From contig CAAHEJ010000086.1 of the NCBI GenBank assembly GCA_900772495.1, forward strand, positions 1-12,801: 12,801 bases of DNA. Reading direction: 5' to 3'. Positions 6,600 through 12,538 of the stretch are shown in pieces; positions within the stretch are counted from its first letter, which is position 1; each line of letters starts with the position of its first letter. The stretch is from an uncultured Campylobacter sp. (lineage in GTDB: Bacteria; Campylobacterota; Campylobacteria; Campylobacterales; Campylobacteraceae). Made by a program: the position numbers and the translations under genes. The notes beneath the pieces are model-generated. The model did no database searches and had not been told where the DNA came from. It saw only the letters and a program-made list of their open reading frames with translations.

Positions 6600-7925
6600 A
6601 TGTTTATCATAAGGGCGCGCTATATTTTTCTGTGTGATGAGTGCTTTACTGTACTTGAAAATAAGGCTTTTGTCTTTGATGAGCGCATTTTAGAGTGCGG
6701 GGAATTCGAGCTTTTGCGGGGCAAATACCCACAGGCAAAGCTCGTCCAAACCCCGCCCAACTCGCTCATCTTGCCCGCTTTCATCAACACGCACACGCAT
6801 TTAGAATTCAGCGCAAACGCCTACACCTTGCACTATGGCGACTTTTTAGTGTGGCTTAAATCCGTAATGAGCGCACGCAGTGCTTTGAGCGAGCAGGCAA
6901 AAGATGAGCTTATCTTGCGAACTATCCGCACTATGCAGCAAAGTGGCACAGGCACGGTGGGCGAGATTTCAAGTTTTGGCGGCGATTTAAGGGCTTGCGC
7001 GAAAAGCTCAGCTCGCATAGTTTTTTTTAACGAGCTTTTGGGCGTAAATTCAGCGCAAAATGCCACAAAACAGGCTGAATTCCTAACCCGCTTTCGCAAA
7101 AGCAAGGATTTAGCGCACGAGCGTTTTATCCCCGCCGTGAGCTTACACAGCACTTACTCTACAAATAGGGCTTTGGCGGAGTTTTTGCTGAATTTAGCGC
7201 AAAAAGAAGGCTTGCTTGTCAGCACGCATTTTTTAGAATCCCAGCACGAAAGCGCGTGGCTAAGGCAAGGCAGGGGCAAATTCAAGCAGTGGTTGCGCTT
7301 TGCAGATGACAATCCACGCCCAAACTACTCTATAAAGGACTTTGTGAAACTTTTTAAAGGACAAAGGACGCTCTTTACGCATTGTGTTTATGCAAAGGAC
7401 GATGAATTCGCACTTTTTGACAAAAATTTGCATTTTATCACGCATTGTGCGTTCTCAAACCGCCTTTTAAGCCGAAAAACATTCGATTTAAAAGCAGCTT
7501 TGCGCCACAAAATGAGCGTAAATTTAGGCACAGACGGACTTAGCTCAAACATAAGCCTTTCAATGCTTGATGAAATGCGGGCAAACTTGCTGATACACAG
7601 CGAGTTTAAGGATTTAAGCGCACTTGCTAAAATCTTACTTTTAATGGCGACACGAAACGCAGCAAAGGCGCTAAATTTAGAGCTTGGCGAGATAAAATCG
7701 GGGAAAATAGCCGATTTTAGCGTCTTTGAAGTGGGCGATTTGCTTGCAAATGCTGAAAATTCAGCCCACAAAACTCCGCCCAAAAAAGACACAAATTCAA
7801 AGGCACATAAAACCCAAAGCCTAGCAAATCAAACTTTAAGCCAACTGCCCTTGCAGTTTATCCTAAACGCTCAATTTGCAAGCAAACTTTTCATAGCGGG
7901 CAAGCAAATAAACCTTGCAAGATAA
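6600..7925 (+). CDS. mqnX: Aminodeoxyfutalosine deaminase family amidohydrolase (MqnX-like)
   Basis: Metal-dependent deaminase of the amidohydrolase superfamily. In Helicobacter and Campylobacter the gene in this family deaminates 6-amino-6-deoxyfutalosine in the futalosine route to menaquinone, which fits respiration-dependent epsilonproteobacteria. The metal site is visible: HTH at 65-67 after strand 1, His210 in STHFLES, His261 in FTHCVYA, and Asp312 in LGTDGLSSN. An HCAFSN motif is at 282-287. The C-terminal part (about 363-440) is the small beta-sandwich; it is interrupted at about 383-415 by a hydrophilic insert with AHKT twice, unlike a usual compact end. The ATG has AAGGAAAG upstream. 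The gene diverges from aroQ, as in C. jejuni. Substrate is inferred from family and context; another aminopurine substrate cannot be excluded. Confidence 0.82.
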   Translation: MFIIRARYIFLCDECFTVLENKAFVFDERILECGEFELLRGKYPQAKLVQTPPNSLILPAFINTHTHLEFSANAYTLHYGDFLVWLKSVMSARSALSEQAKDELILRTIRTMQQSGTGTVGEISSFGGDLRACAKSSARIVFFNELLGVNSAQNATKQAEFLTRFRKSKDLAHERFIPAVSLHSTYSTNRALAEFLLNLAQKEGLLVSTHFLESQHESAWLRQGRGKFKQWLRFADDNPRPNYSIKDFVKLFKGQRTLFTHCVYAKDDEFALFDKNLHFITHCAFSNRLLSRKTFDLKAALRHKMSVNLGTDGLSSNISLSMLDEMRANLLIHSEFKDLSALAKILLLMATRNAAKALNLELGEIKSGKIADFSVFEVGDLLANAENSAHKTPPKKDTNSKAHKTQSLANQTLSQLPLQFILNAQFASKLFIAGKQINLAR

Positions 7926-7930
7926 ATCTA

Positions 7931-7946
7931 GCCTTGAATTTAAGGC
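7931..7946. terminator. Possible terminator between convergent mqnX and aldo/keto reductase genes
   Basis: A short inverted repeat (GCCTT / AAGGC, 5-bp stem, 6-base loop) lies 6 bases past the mqnX stop and is followed by ATTTTGC. An alternative pairing of AGCCTT (7930-7935) with AAGGCT (7955-7960) is possible. The stem is short, so this is a weak call, but it sits in the 48-bp gap between two convergent genes where a terminator is expected. Confidence 0.35.
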
Positions 7947-7973
7947 ATTTTGCAAAGGCTCAAAACGACAAAG

Positions 7974-8984
7974 CTAGCTGTCCCAGCCAAAGGCTGATTT
8001 GTTTGTATCCATTGCTACAAGTGTCTTTTTGTCGCTCTCATCAAGCGCGAAGTCAAACACAGCGATATTTTCGCGCATTCTATGCTCTTTGGAAGTCTTA
8101 GGAATCACCACTATGCCTTGCTCGATGAGAAAGCGCAAAGCCACTTGCGCCACGCTTTTGCCGTGCTTTACGGCGATTTTCATCAGCGTTTCGTTTTTGA
8201 AAAAATCATTTCGCCCAGCCATAAAAGGACTCCACGACTCCAAAATCGTTTTATGCTTACTCATAGCCTTTCGCAAGGGCTTTTGCTGATAAAAAATGTG
8301 CGTTTGGCATTGATTTACCGCAGGCATTATCTCGCAAGAGCCGATGAAATCATTATAAGCAGCCACATTAAAGTTTGAAATCCCCAAAGCTCTTATGCGC
8401 CCGTCCTTGTAAAGTCGCTCCATCGCCTTATACATTTGCTTTGAGCTTGCATAGTTAGCGTGGATAAGCAGCAAATCCACGAAATCAAGCCTGAGTTTTT
8501 TCATACTCTCATCAAAGCGAACAAAGGTTTCATCGTAGCTCATATCGCTTGAAAGCTTTGTAGTGATGAAAAATTCACTTCTTGCCACGCCAGAACTCGC
8601 CAAAGCCGCGCCTACTTGGGCTTCGTTGCCATACATTTGCGCTGTGTCGATGAGGCGGTAGCCTATTTGTATGGCTTGTGAAATCGCCTTTTGCCCGTCA
8701 TTACCGCGCAGTCCATAAGTGCCAAGCCCTAAAATAGGCATTTTAACGCCGTTGTTGAGTGTGATAAAGTGCATTTTCGTGCCTTTGTTTAAATTTGTGT
8801 TTAAATTTTGGCTTTCTTTTTTCGCCCTACTTGAATTTGCGCCGTTTAAATTTGCATTTTTGTCCGCACTCTTTGTGTTTGAATTTGCGCAAGCTCCAAA
8901 GCTCGCCAAAGTAGCCACACTAGCCAGCCCAAGCGCGCTCATTTTCGCACAACGCCCTAAAAACTCTCGTCTTGCATTCATCAT
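7974..8984 (-). CDS. Aldo/keto reductase with twin-arginine signal and possible lipoprotein site
   Basis: NAD(P)H-dependent carbonyl reductase of the AKR superfamily. The AKR barrel starts at about residue 71 (MHFITLNNGVKMPILGLGTYG). The catalytic tetrad is complete: Asp113, Tyr118, Lys143 and His175. The nucleotide-phosphate region IPKTSKEHRMREN is at 294-306. Ahead of it lie about 70 extra residues: ARREFLG (4-10), a twin-arginine motif, a hydrophobic segment to about 30, then FGAC with Cys32, an imperfect lipobox, and a polar Asn/Lys/Ser linker (33-70). This predicts Tat export of a folded enzyme, perhaps tethered by lipid. Tandem ATGs at 8984 and 8981; GGAG is better spaced for the second. 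The gap to the upstream dehydrogenase gene is 5 bases and the ribosome site overlaps that gene's stop (TAGGAG), so the two are one transcription unit. Physiological substrate unknown. Confidence 0.88.
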   Translation of the reverse strand: MMNARREFLGRCAKMSALGLASVATLASFGACANSNTKSADKNANLNGANSSRAKKESQNLNTNLNKGTKMHFITLNNGVKMPILGLGTYGLRGNDGQKAISQAIQIGYRLIDTAQMYGNEAQVGAALASSGVARSEFFITTKLSSDMSYDETFVRFDESMKKLRLDFVDLLLIHANYASSKQMYKAMERLYKDGRIRALGISNFNVAAYNDFIGSCEIMPAVNQCQTHIFYQQKPLRKAMSKHKTILESWSPFMAGRNDFFKNETLMKIAVKHGKSVAQVALRFLIEQGIVVIPKTSKEHRMRENIAVFDFALDESDKKTLVAMDTNKSAFGWDS

Positions 8985-8989
8985 ATCTC

Positions 8990-10258
8990 CTAACTCAAAG
9001 TTTTCATATCGATGACAAAGCGGAATTTTGCCTCGCCCTTAGCGACTTTTTTATAAGCGTTGTTAAGTTCGCTTATAGGGATAAGCTCGATTTCGGGGTA
9101 AATGCCATTTTTTACGCTAAAATCAAGCATTTCTTGGGTTTCTTTTATACCGCCGATGAGTGAGCTGTAAATTTTGCGGCGAAAGTTCCAAATCATCGCA
9201 TTTGCGTTTAAATTTGGATTATCCTTTGGTGCGGGCAAGCCGACAATAGCCATTTCGCCGTTAAGTTTTAGCATTTTTTGATAGGCGTTTATGTCGTAGT
9301 GATAAGGTATGGTTGAGATAATAAAATCAAATTCGTTTTTAATCTCATCAAATTCCTTGCTACCTACCTTGACAAAGCGTTTTGCGCCAAGTTTTAGCAC
9401 GGCTTCTTTTTTATCTACTATGTCAAAGCCTGTTACCTCAGCACCCAAAGCTACCATATACTTAACCGCCATATGTCCCAAGCCGCCCACGCCCGCAACG
9501 GCAACTTTTTGCCCTTTTTTAACCTTGCTAAACATTATGGGCGAGTAAGTCGTAATGCCCGCACATAAAAGTGGCGCTACTTTTTGAATTTGCGCGCCTT
9601 TTGGCACTTTGATGGCGAAATTTTCGCTTACTACATAGTTATTTGAGTAGCCTCCATAGGTGTTTTCGCCGCCGTGAAAGTGGTCTGTGCTGTTGTAGGT
9701 AAAGACTGTTTTAGCATTTGTGCAAAACTGCTCTTCGCTACGCTTGCACGCTTCGCACTTGCCGCAAGAATTTACCATACAACCTATGCCAGCGTAATCG
9801 CCCACTTTAAACTTACTCACCTTTTTACCCACAGCAACCACTCGTCCAGCGATTTCGTGTCCGGGAACGATAGGATAAATAGGCTCGTGATGGTCGCCTG
9901 CTACTGAATGTAAGTCGCTGTGGCAAATGCCAGCATACAAAATCTCAATGAGAATGTCCTTTTCGCCAAGTGCGTGGCGTGTAAAGCTGTAAGGCTTGAA
10001 TTTAAAATCCTTGCCAAAAGCCGCATAGCCCTTGCTTTGAATGCGTGAGCCGTTTTTAGCCTGCATTATGGCTTCGTTTGTGCCAACGACTGAATTTGTG
10101 CTGTTTGCGCTTGAATTTTTTGTCAAATTCGAATTTGAATTCGCGCCTGTGTTTTGCGCAAAAGCACCTAGTGGCAAACTCGCTGCTGCGCCTAATGCCA
10201 CGCCTAATTTTGCCGAATTTGCGATAAAATCGCGCCTTGATGATGAATTTTTCATCAC
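8990..10258 (-). CDS. Tat-exported zinc-dependent alcohol dehydrogenase (CAD/YahK type)
   Basis: Medium-chain zinc alcohol dehydrogenase that interconverts aldehydes and alcohols. Residues 1-35 form a twin-arginine signal: SRRDFI at 7-12, a hydrophobic stretch at about 18-30, and an AFA|Q cleavage site near 32-35. A Ser/Asn-rich linker runs to about 60. The catalytic zinc ligands are Cys112, His134-Glu135 and Cys232; the structural zinc cysteines are Cys165, 168, 171 and 179. The Rossmann motif GVGGLG is at 256-261. Strand 2 ends in GFDIVDKK with Asp279, the arrangement associated with NAD rather than NADP use in this superfamily. The first possible start is GTG at 10258, but AAAGGAG is best spaced for the ATG at 10255 (421 residues). 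It is driven by a MerR-type promoter and is followed after 5 bases by the aldo/keto reductase gene. Confidence 0.9.
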   Translation of the reverse strand: MMKNSSSRRDFIANSAKLGVALGAAASLPLGAFAQNTGANSNSNLTKNSSANSTNSVVGTNEAIMQAKNGSRIQSKGYAAFGKDFKFKPYSFTRHALGEKDILIEILYAGICHSDLHSVAGDHHEPIYPIVPGHEIAGRVVAVGKKVSKFKVGDYAGIGCMVNSCGKCEACKRSEEQFCTNAKTVFTYNSTDHFHGGENTYGGYSNNYVVSENFAIKVPKGAQIQKVAPLLCAGITTYSPIMFSKVKKGQKVAVAGVGGLGHMAVKYMVALGAEVTGFDIVDKKEAVLKLGAKRFVKVGSKEFDEIKNEFDFIISTIPYHYDINAYQKMLKLNGEMAIVGLPAPKDNPNLNANAMIWNFRRKIYSSLIGGIKETQEMLDFSVKNGIYPEIELIPISELNNAYKKVAKGEAKFRFVIDMKTLS

Positions 10259-10293
10259 TGCTCCTTTGTAAAATAAAATTTATAAAGTTTTGC

Positions 10294-10356
10294 GTGGCAA
10301 AGGCTTTGCTAACTCGCTTTTTGCTTGTAAAGCCTAAGTTTAAGGGCTTTTGCCAC
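10294..10356 (-). other. Structured 5' leader of the exported dehydrogenase mRNA
   Basis: The predicted leader is about 117 nucleotides long. It contains a perfect 8-bp pairing, GTGGCAAA (10356-10349 on the minus strand) with TTTGCCAC (10301-10294). An inner AAAGCC/GGCTTT pairing lies within it. The structure ends about 36 bases before the ribosome site. I do not recognise it as a known riboswitch, and the leader of the second dehydrogenase gene does not share it. Confidence 0.35.
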
Positions 10357-10381
10357 ACGATTTTTAACTTTATCGTTTAAC

Positions 10382-10415
10382 ATTATAAAGCATTACACCT
10401 AGTGTTTGTCAAGGG
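10382..10415 (-). promoter_or_regulatory. MerR-type promoter/operator, copy 1 (exported dehydrogenase operon)
   Basis: On the minus strand: TTGACA (10412-10407), a 19-bp spacer, then TATAAT (10387-10382). The spacer carries the inverted repeat ACAC-TAG-GTGT. A 19-bp spacer with an internal dyad is characteristic of promoters activated by MerR-family proteins. The 34-bp block is repeated exactly at 12458-12491. A canonical -35 box is unusual for Campylobacter and suggests it is kept for the regulator. Confidence 0.8.
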
Positions 10416-10680
10416 CTAAATTCAAAAATTTGCAAAAAAATTTGAAATTTTTAAATTTGTGTGAAATTTTTTGAATTTCTTAAAAAATTCGGCATAAAAA
10501 TTCAAAATTTTATGGATTTTTGCGTTGCTTAAAAAAACTTGTTGTGTTTTTGTAAAATTGTGAAATTTTTGAGTGTTTGCCAAAAGGCTGATGAATTTTT
10601 TAAATGCCAAGAATTGAGCCAAATTTGTTTTTTGCGCCTTGCCTTGTGGTTTTCGTATTGTTTTGCAAGGTTTGCGTGAA
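10416..10680. other. AT-rich non-coding stretch downstream of merR
   Basis: The stretch between the merR gene end and the copy 1 promoter holds many AAATTT and AAAATTC words. There is a 66-codon frame on the minus strand (10422-10622), but it begins with TTG, has no good ribosome site and encodes a low-complexity Phe/Lys/Asn-rich peptide, so I do not call it a gene. A weak CCTTGC/GCAAGG repeat lies at about 10640-10672. Confidence 0.5.
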
Positions 10681-10717
10681 ACGCCGTCTTTGTGAGCTGT
10701 TTTTACAAAAACGGCGT
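10681..10717 (-). terminator. Strong hairpin just past merR, probable terminator
   Basis: A 13-bp inverted repeat (ACGCCGTCTTTGT / ACAAAAACGGCGT, one mismatch that becomes G-U on one strand) has an 11-base loop. It begins 8 bases beyond the merR stop codon. The T-run after it is short (GTTTC), so it may be an inefficient terminator or an mRNA-stabilising 3' structure. Confidence 0.5.
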
Positions 10718-10725
10718 GGCGAAAT

Positions 10726-11157
10726 TCAGCATTTACCCTTGAATTTTGGAAGTTTTTTGTAGTAAAATTTGCTGTTTTTATCGAAAATATCCTCGCCCAA
10801 AGTCTCCATTTCCTCGTAAAGTTCGATTTTAAATTTCACCTTTTCAAGCGAATTTTGCAAGGTTTTTAAGTGCTGTTCGATTTTGCTTTGCTGGCGTTGC
10901 AAAAGCCTTTTGCGCTCGCTAGCCGTGTCCTTGCCTTGCGAAAAAAGATAAAGATAGCGGCGAATGTCTTCTATACTCATATCCAAACTCCGCAAACACT
11001 CTATCCACTGCGCCCACTCGACATCACTTTGCGCAAAATAGCGCGTGCCGTGTTCGCTTAGCTCAGTAAATGGAAAAAGCCCCTTGCTCGCCCAAAAGCG
11101 CAGTGTGCGCGATGAAATGCCCGTTTGCCTTTCTACATTGATGATGGTGTAACTCAT
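10726..11157 (-). CDS. MerR-family regulator, NmlR/AdhR-like
   Basis: Predicted redox- or electrophile-responsive transcription factor. The winged helix-turn-helix is at about 3-70: YTIINVERQTGISSRTLRFW (3-22), the wing GTRYFAQSD (37-45), then WIECLRSLDMSIEDIRRY (51-68). Cys54 in this last segment is at the position of the single sensing cysteine of NmlR and AdhR regulators of Neisseria, Streptococcus and Bacillus, which control zinc alcohol dehydrogenase genes. A long dimerisation helix follows (about 75-118). The only other cysteine is the C-terminal residue, Cys143. Metal-sensor CxxC or CxnC loops are absent, arguing against a metal regulator. The ATG has AAAGGA five bases upstream. The gene follows the cytoplasmic dehydrogenase gene after 72 bp and probably shares its promoter, so it would control its own level. 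Length of 143 is normal. Confidence 0.9.
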   Translation of the reverse strand: MSYTIINVERQTGISSRTLRFWASKGLFPFTELSEHGTRYFAQSDVEWAQWIECLRSLDMSIEDIRRYLYLFSQGKDTASERKRLLQRQQSKIEQHLKTLQNSLEKVKFKIELYEEMETLGEDIFDKNSKFYYKKLPKFKGKC

Positions 11158-11173
11158 TTTTGTCCTTTCTTTC

Positions 11174-11206
11174 GCCTTTTGCGCGTAAATTTACACGCAA
11201 AAAGGC
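11174..11206 (-). repeat. Long inverted repeat between dehydrogenase gene and merR
   Basis: Near-perfect palindrome: on the minus strand GCCTTTTTGCGTGTAAA then TTTACGCGCAAAAGGC, with one extra T and one G-U pair. It ends 16 bases before the merR ATG, next to the ribosome site. There is no T-run after it, so it is not an ordinary terminator. It may be an RNA hairpin that lowers read-through or merR translation, or a protein-binding dyad. Confidence 0.55.
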
Positions 11207-11229
11207 TTGTCGGTTTTACCGCTCAAATC

Positions 11230-12315
11230 CTAAAATTTTGACTTTTTTATGTCGATGACATAGCGGAATTTCGCCTTGCCTGTGGTGAGTTTTTCATAGG
11301 CTTCATCTATTTTATCAGCTGTGATGATTTCAGTTTCTGGGTAAATGCCGTGAGCTAGCGAAAAGTCAAGCATTTCTTGTGTCTCTTTCATACCGCCGAT
11401 GATAGAGCCATACACACGGCGATGTCCTGCATAAACAAGCGAATTTATCGCAATTTGCGGCATTACATCAACAGGCGGAAGCCCCACTACGCAAAACTCT
11501 CCGCCATAACCAAGCAGCCGCACATAGTCCATAGGCTCGTATGCGGTTGGGATTGTGGAAATGATTAAGTCAAAGCGTTCTTTTACTTCGCCCAGTTTGT
11601 CTGTGGTGTAAAGTGCTTTGACACCTAGTTTTAAGGCGTCTTGCTCTTTGTTTTTGTTGCGCGCAAAAACAAAAACCTCAGCGCCCATTTTCAGCGCGTA
11701 TTTTACCGCCATCACGCCAAGCCCGCCAAAGCCCGCAACGCCTACCTTTTTGCCCGCGCTCACCTTGCTAAATTTTAGCGGCGAATAAGTCGTAATGCCC
11801 GCGCACAAAAGCGGTGCTACCTTGTCAAGCGGGGCGTTTTGCGGCACGGTTACGGCAAAGTCCTCGCTCACGACAAGGTTGTCGCTGTAACCGCCGTAAG
11901 TTGGAATATCATCGTGGAAGCAGTCCTTGCAGTTGTAGGTGTAAATGGTGTTTTGACAAAACTGCTCGTTGCTTGCCTTGCACGCCTCGCACTTGCCGCA
12001 CGAATTTACCATACAACCAACCCCAGCAAAATCGCCCACTTTAAACTTGCTCACCTTGCTTCCTACGGCGATGACGCGCCCTGCGATTTCGTGTCCTGGC
12101 ACCATAGGGTAAATGCCCTCGCCCCACTCGCTTCTTGCGTTGTGAATGTCGCTGTGGCAAATGCCAGCAAACAAAATCTCCATCAAAATGTCGCGCTCGC
12201 CAAGTGCGTGGCGCGTGAATTTGTAGGGTGTGAATTTAGCGTTTTTATCCGCCACCGCGTAGCCTTTTGCGGCGATTTTCGCACCGCTAATTGCTTGTGA
12301 AATATACTCTTGCAT
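11230..12315 (-). CDS. Cytoplasmic zinc-dependent alcohol dehydrogenase (CAD/YahK type)
   Basis: Medium-chain zinc dehydrogenase of 361 residues, paralogous along its whole length to the exported enzyme at 8990-10258 but without its ~60 N-terminal residues, so it should stay in the cytoplasm. Catalytic zinc ligands are Cys53, His75-Glu76 and Cys171; structural zinc cysteines are Cys106, 109, 112 and 120. The Rossmann motif GFGGLG is at 195-200. Strand 2 ends in VFARNKNK with Arg219 where the paralog has Asp, suggesting NADP use, as in YahK-type aldehyde reductases. An additional NCKDCFH segment (128-134) has a CxxC pair absent from the paralog. The ATG has AAAGGAG five bases upstream. It is driven by the second copy of the MerR-type promoter and precedes the regulator gene. 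A role in reducing toxic aldehydes is inferred from the regulator. Confidence 0.92.
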   Translation of the reverse strand: MQEYISQAISGAKIAAKGYAVADKNAKFTPYKFTRHALGERDILMEILFAGICHSDIHNARSEWGEGIYPMVPGHEIAGRVIAVGSKVSKFKVGDFAGVGCMVNSCGKCEACKASNEQFCQNTIYTYNCKDCFHDDIPTYGGYSDNLVVSEDFAVTVPQNAPLDKVAPLLCAGITTYSPLKFSKVSAGKKVGVAGFGGLGVMAVKYALKMGAEVFVFARNKNKEQDALKLGVKALYTTDKLGEVKERFDLIISTIPTAYEPMDYVRLLGYGGEFCVVGLPPVDVMPQIAINSLVYAGHRRVYGSIIGGMKETQEMLDFSLAHGIYPETEIITADKIDEAYEKLTTGKAKFRYVIDIKKSKF

Positions 12316-12457
12316 AAATGCTCCTTTGTAAATTTAAGGCTAGTTTTGGCTTGCAAATCGTTGATATTTAACGCTTTTTTGCATTGCTTTGGGCTTTGTT
12401 TTGCGCTCACATAAAAACGGCTTTACTCCAAAATTTTCGCCTTGTTTTTGTTTTGTT
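12316..12457 (-). other. Leader region of the cytoplasmic dehydrogenase gene
   Basis: About 140 bases separate the -10 box from the ATG. No gene or clear RNA motif is visible. The last part, TTTACAAAGGAGCA before the start, is the same as in the leader of the exported paralog, while the rest differs. The paralogs thus share promoter and ribosome site but not the middle of the leader. Confidence 0.45.
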
Positions 12458-12491
12458 ATTATAAAGCATTACACCTAGTGTTTGTCAAGGG
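12458..12491 (-). promoter_or_regulatory. MerR-type promoter/operator, copy 2 (cytoplasmic dehydrogenase-merR)
   Basis: On the minus strand: TTGACA (12488-12483), a 19-bp spacer with the ACAC-TAG-GTGT dyad, then TATAAT (12463-12458). All 34 bases match copy 1 exactly, although the flanking leader sequences differ. It reads into the dehydrogenase and then the regulator gene. Confidence 0.8.
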
Positions 12492-12497
12492 GAAAAT

Positions 12498-12517
12498 AAA
12501 AAAAAATGATTTTTTTT
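12498..12517 (-). terminator. Possible A/T hairpin terminator after the Dus gene
   Basis: Nine A then TGA then eight T can fold into a weak A-T hairpin with a T-tract on the minus strand, 22 bases past the Dus stop and just before the -35 box of the next promoter. With no G-C pairs the stability is low, so this is a tentative call. Confidence 0.25.
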
Positions 12518-12538
12518 GAATTTTGTGCTATTATTATC

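Noticed and set aside
8870..10150. Campylobacter N-glycosylation sequons in the exported linkers
   Set aside because: The Asn-rich linkers contain N-x-S/T, but I found none with the required Asp/Glu at -2; D-K-N-A-N in the reductase lacks Ser/Thr at +2.
10422..10622. 66-codon minus-strand frame in the merR-to-dehydrogenase gap
   Set aside because: TTG start, no ribosome site, low-complexity Phe/Lys/Asn peptide typical of AT-rich non-coding DNA.
10681..10717. Hairpin read as an insertion-sequence end or attachment site
   Set aside because: No transposase, direct repeat or second copy in the window; position just past merR fits a transcript end.
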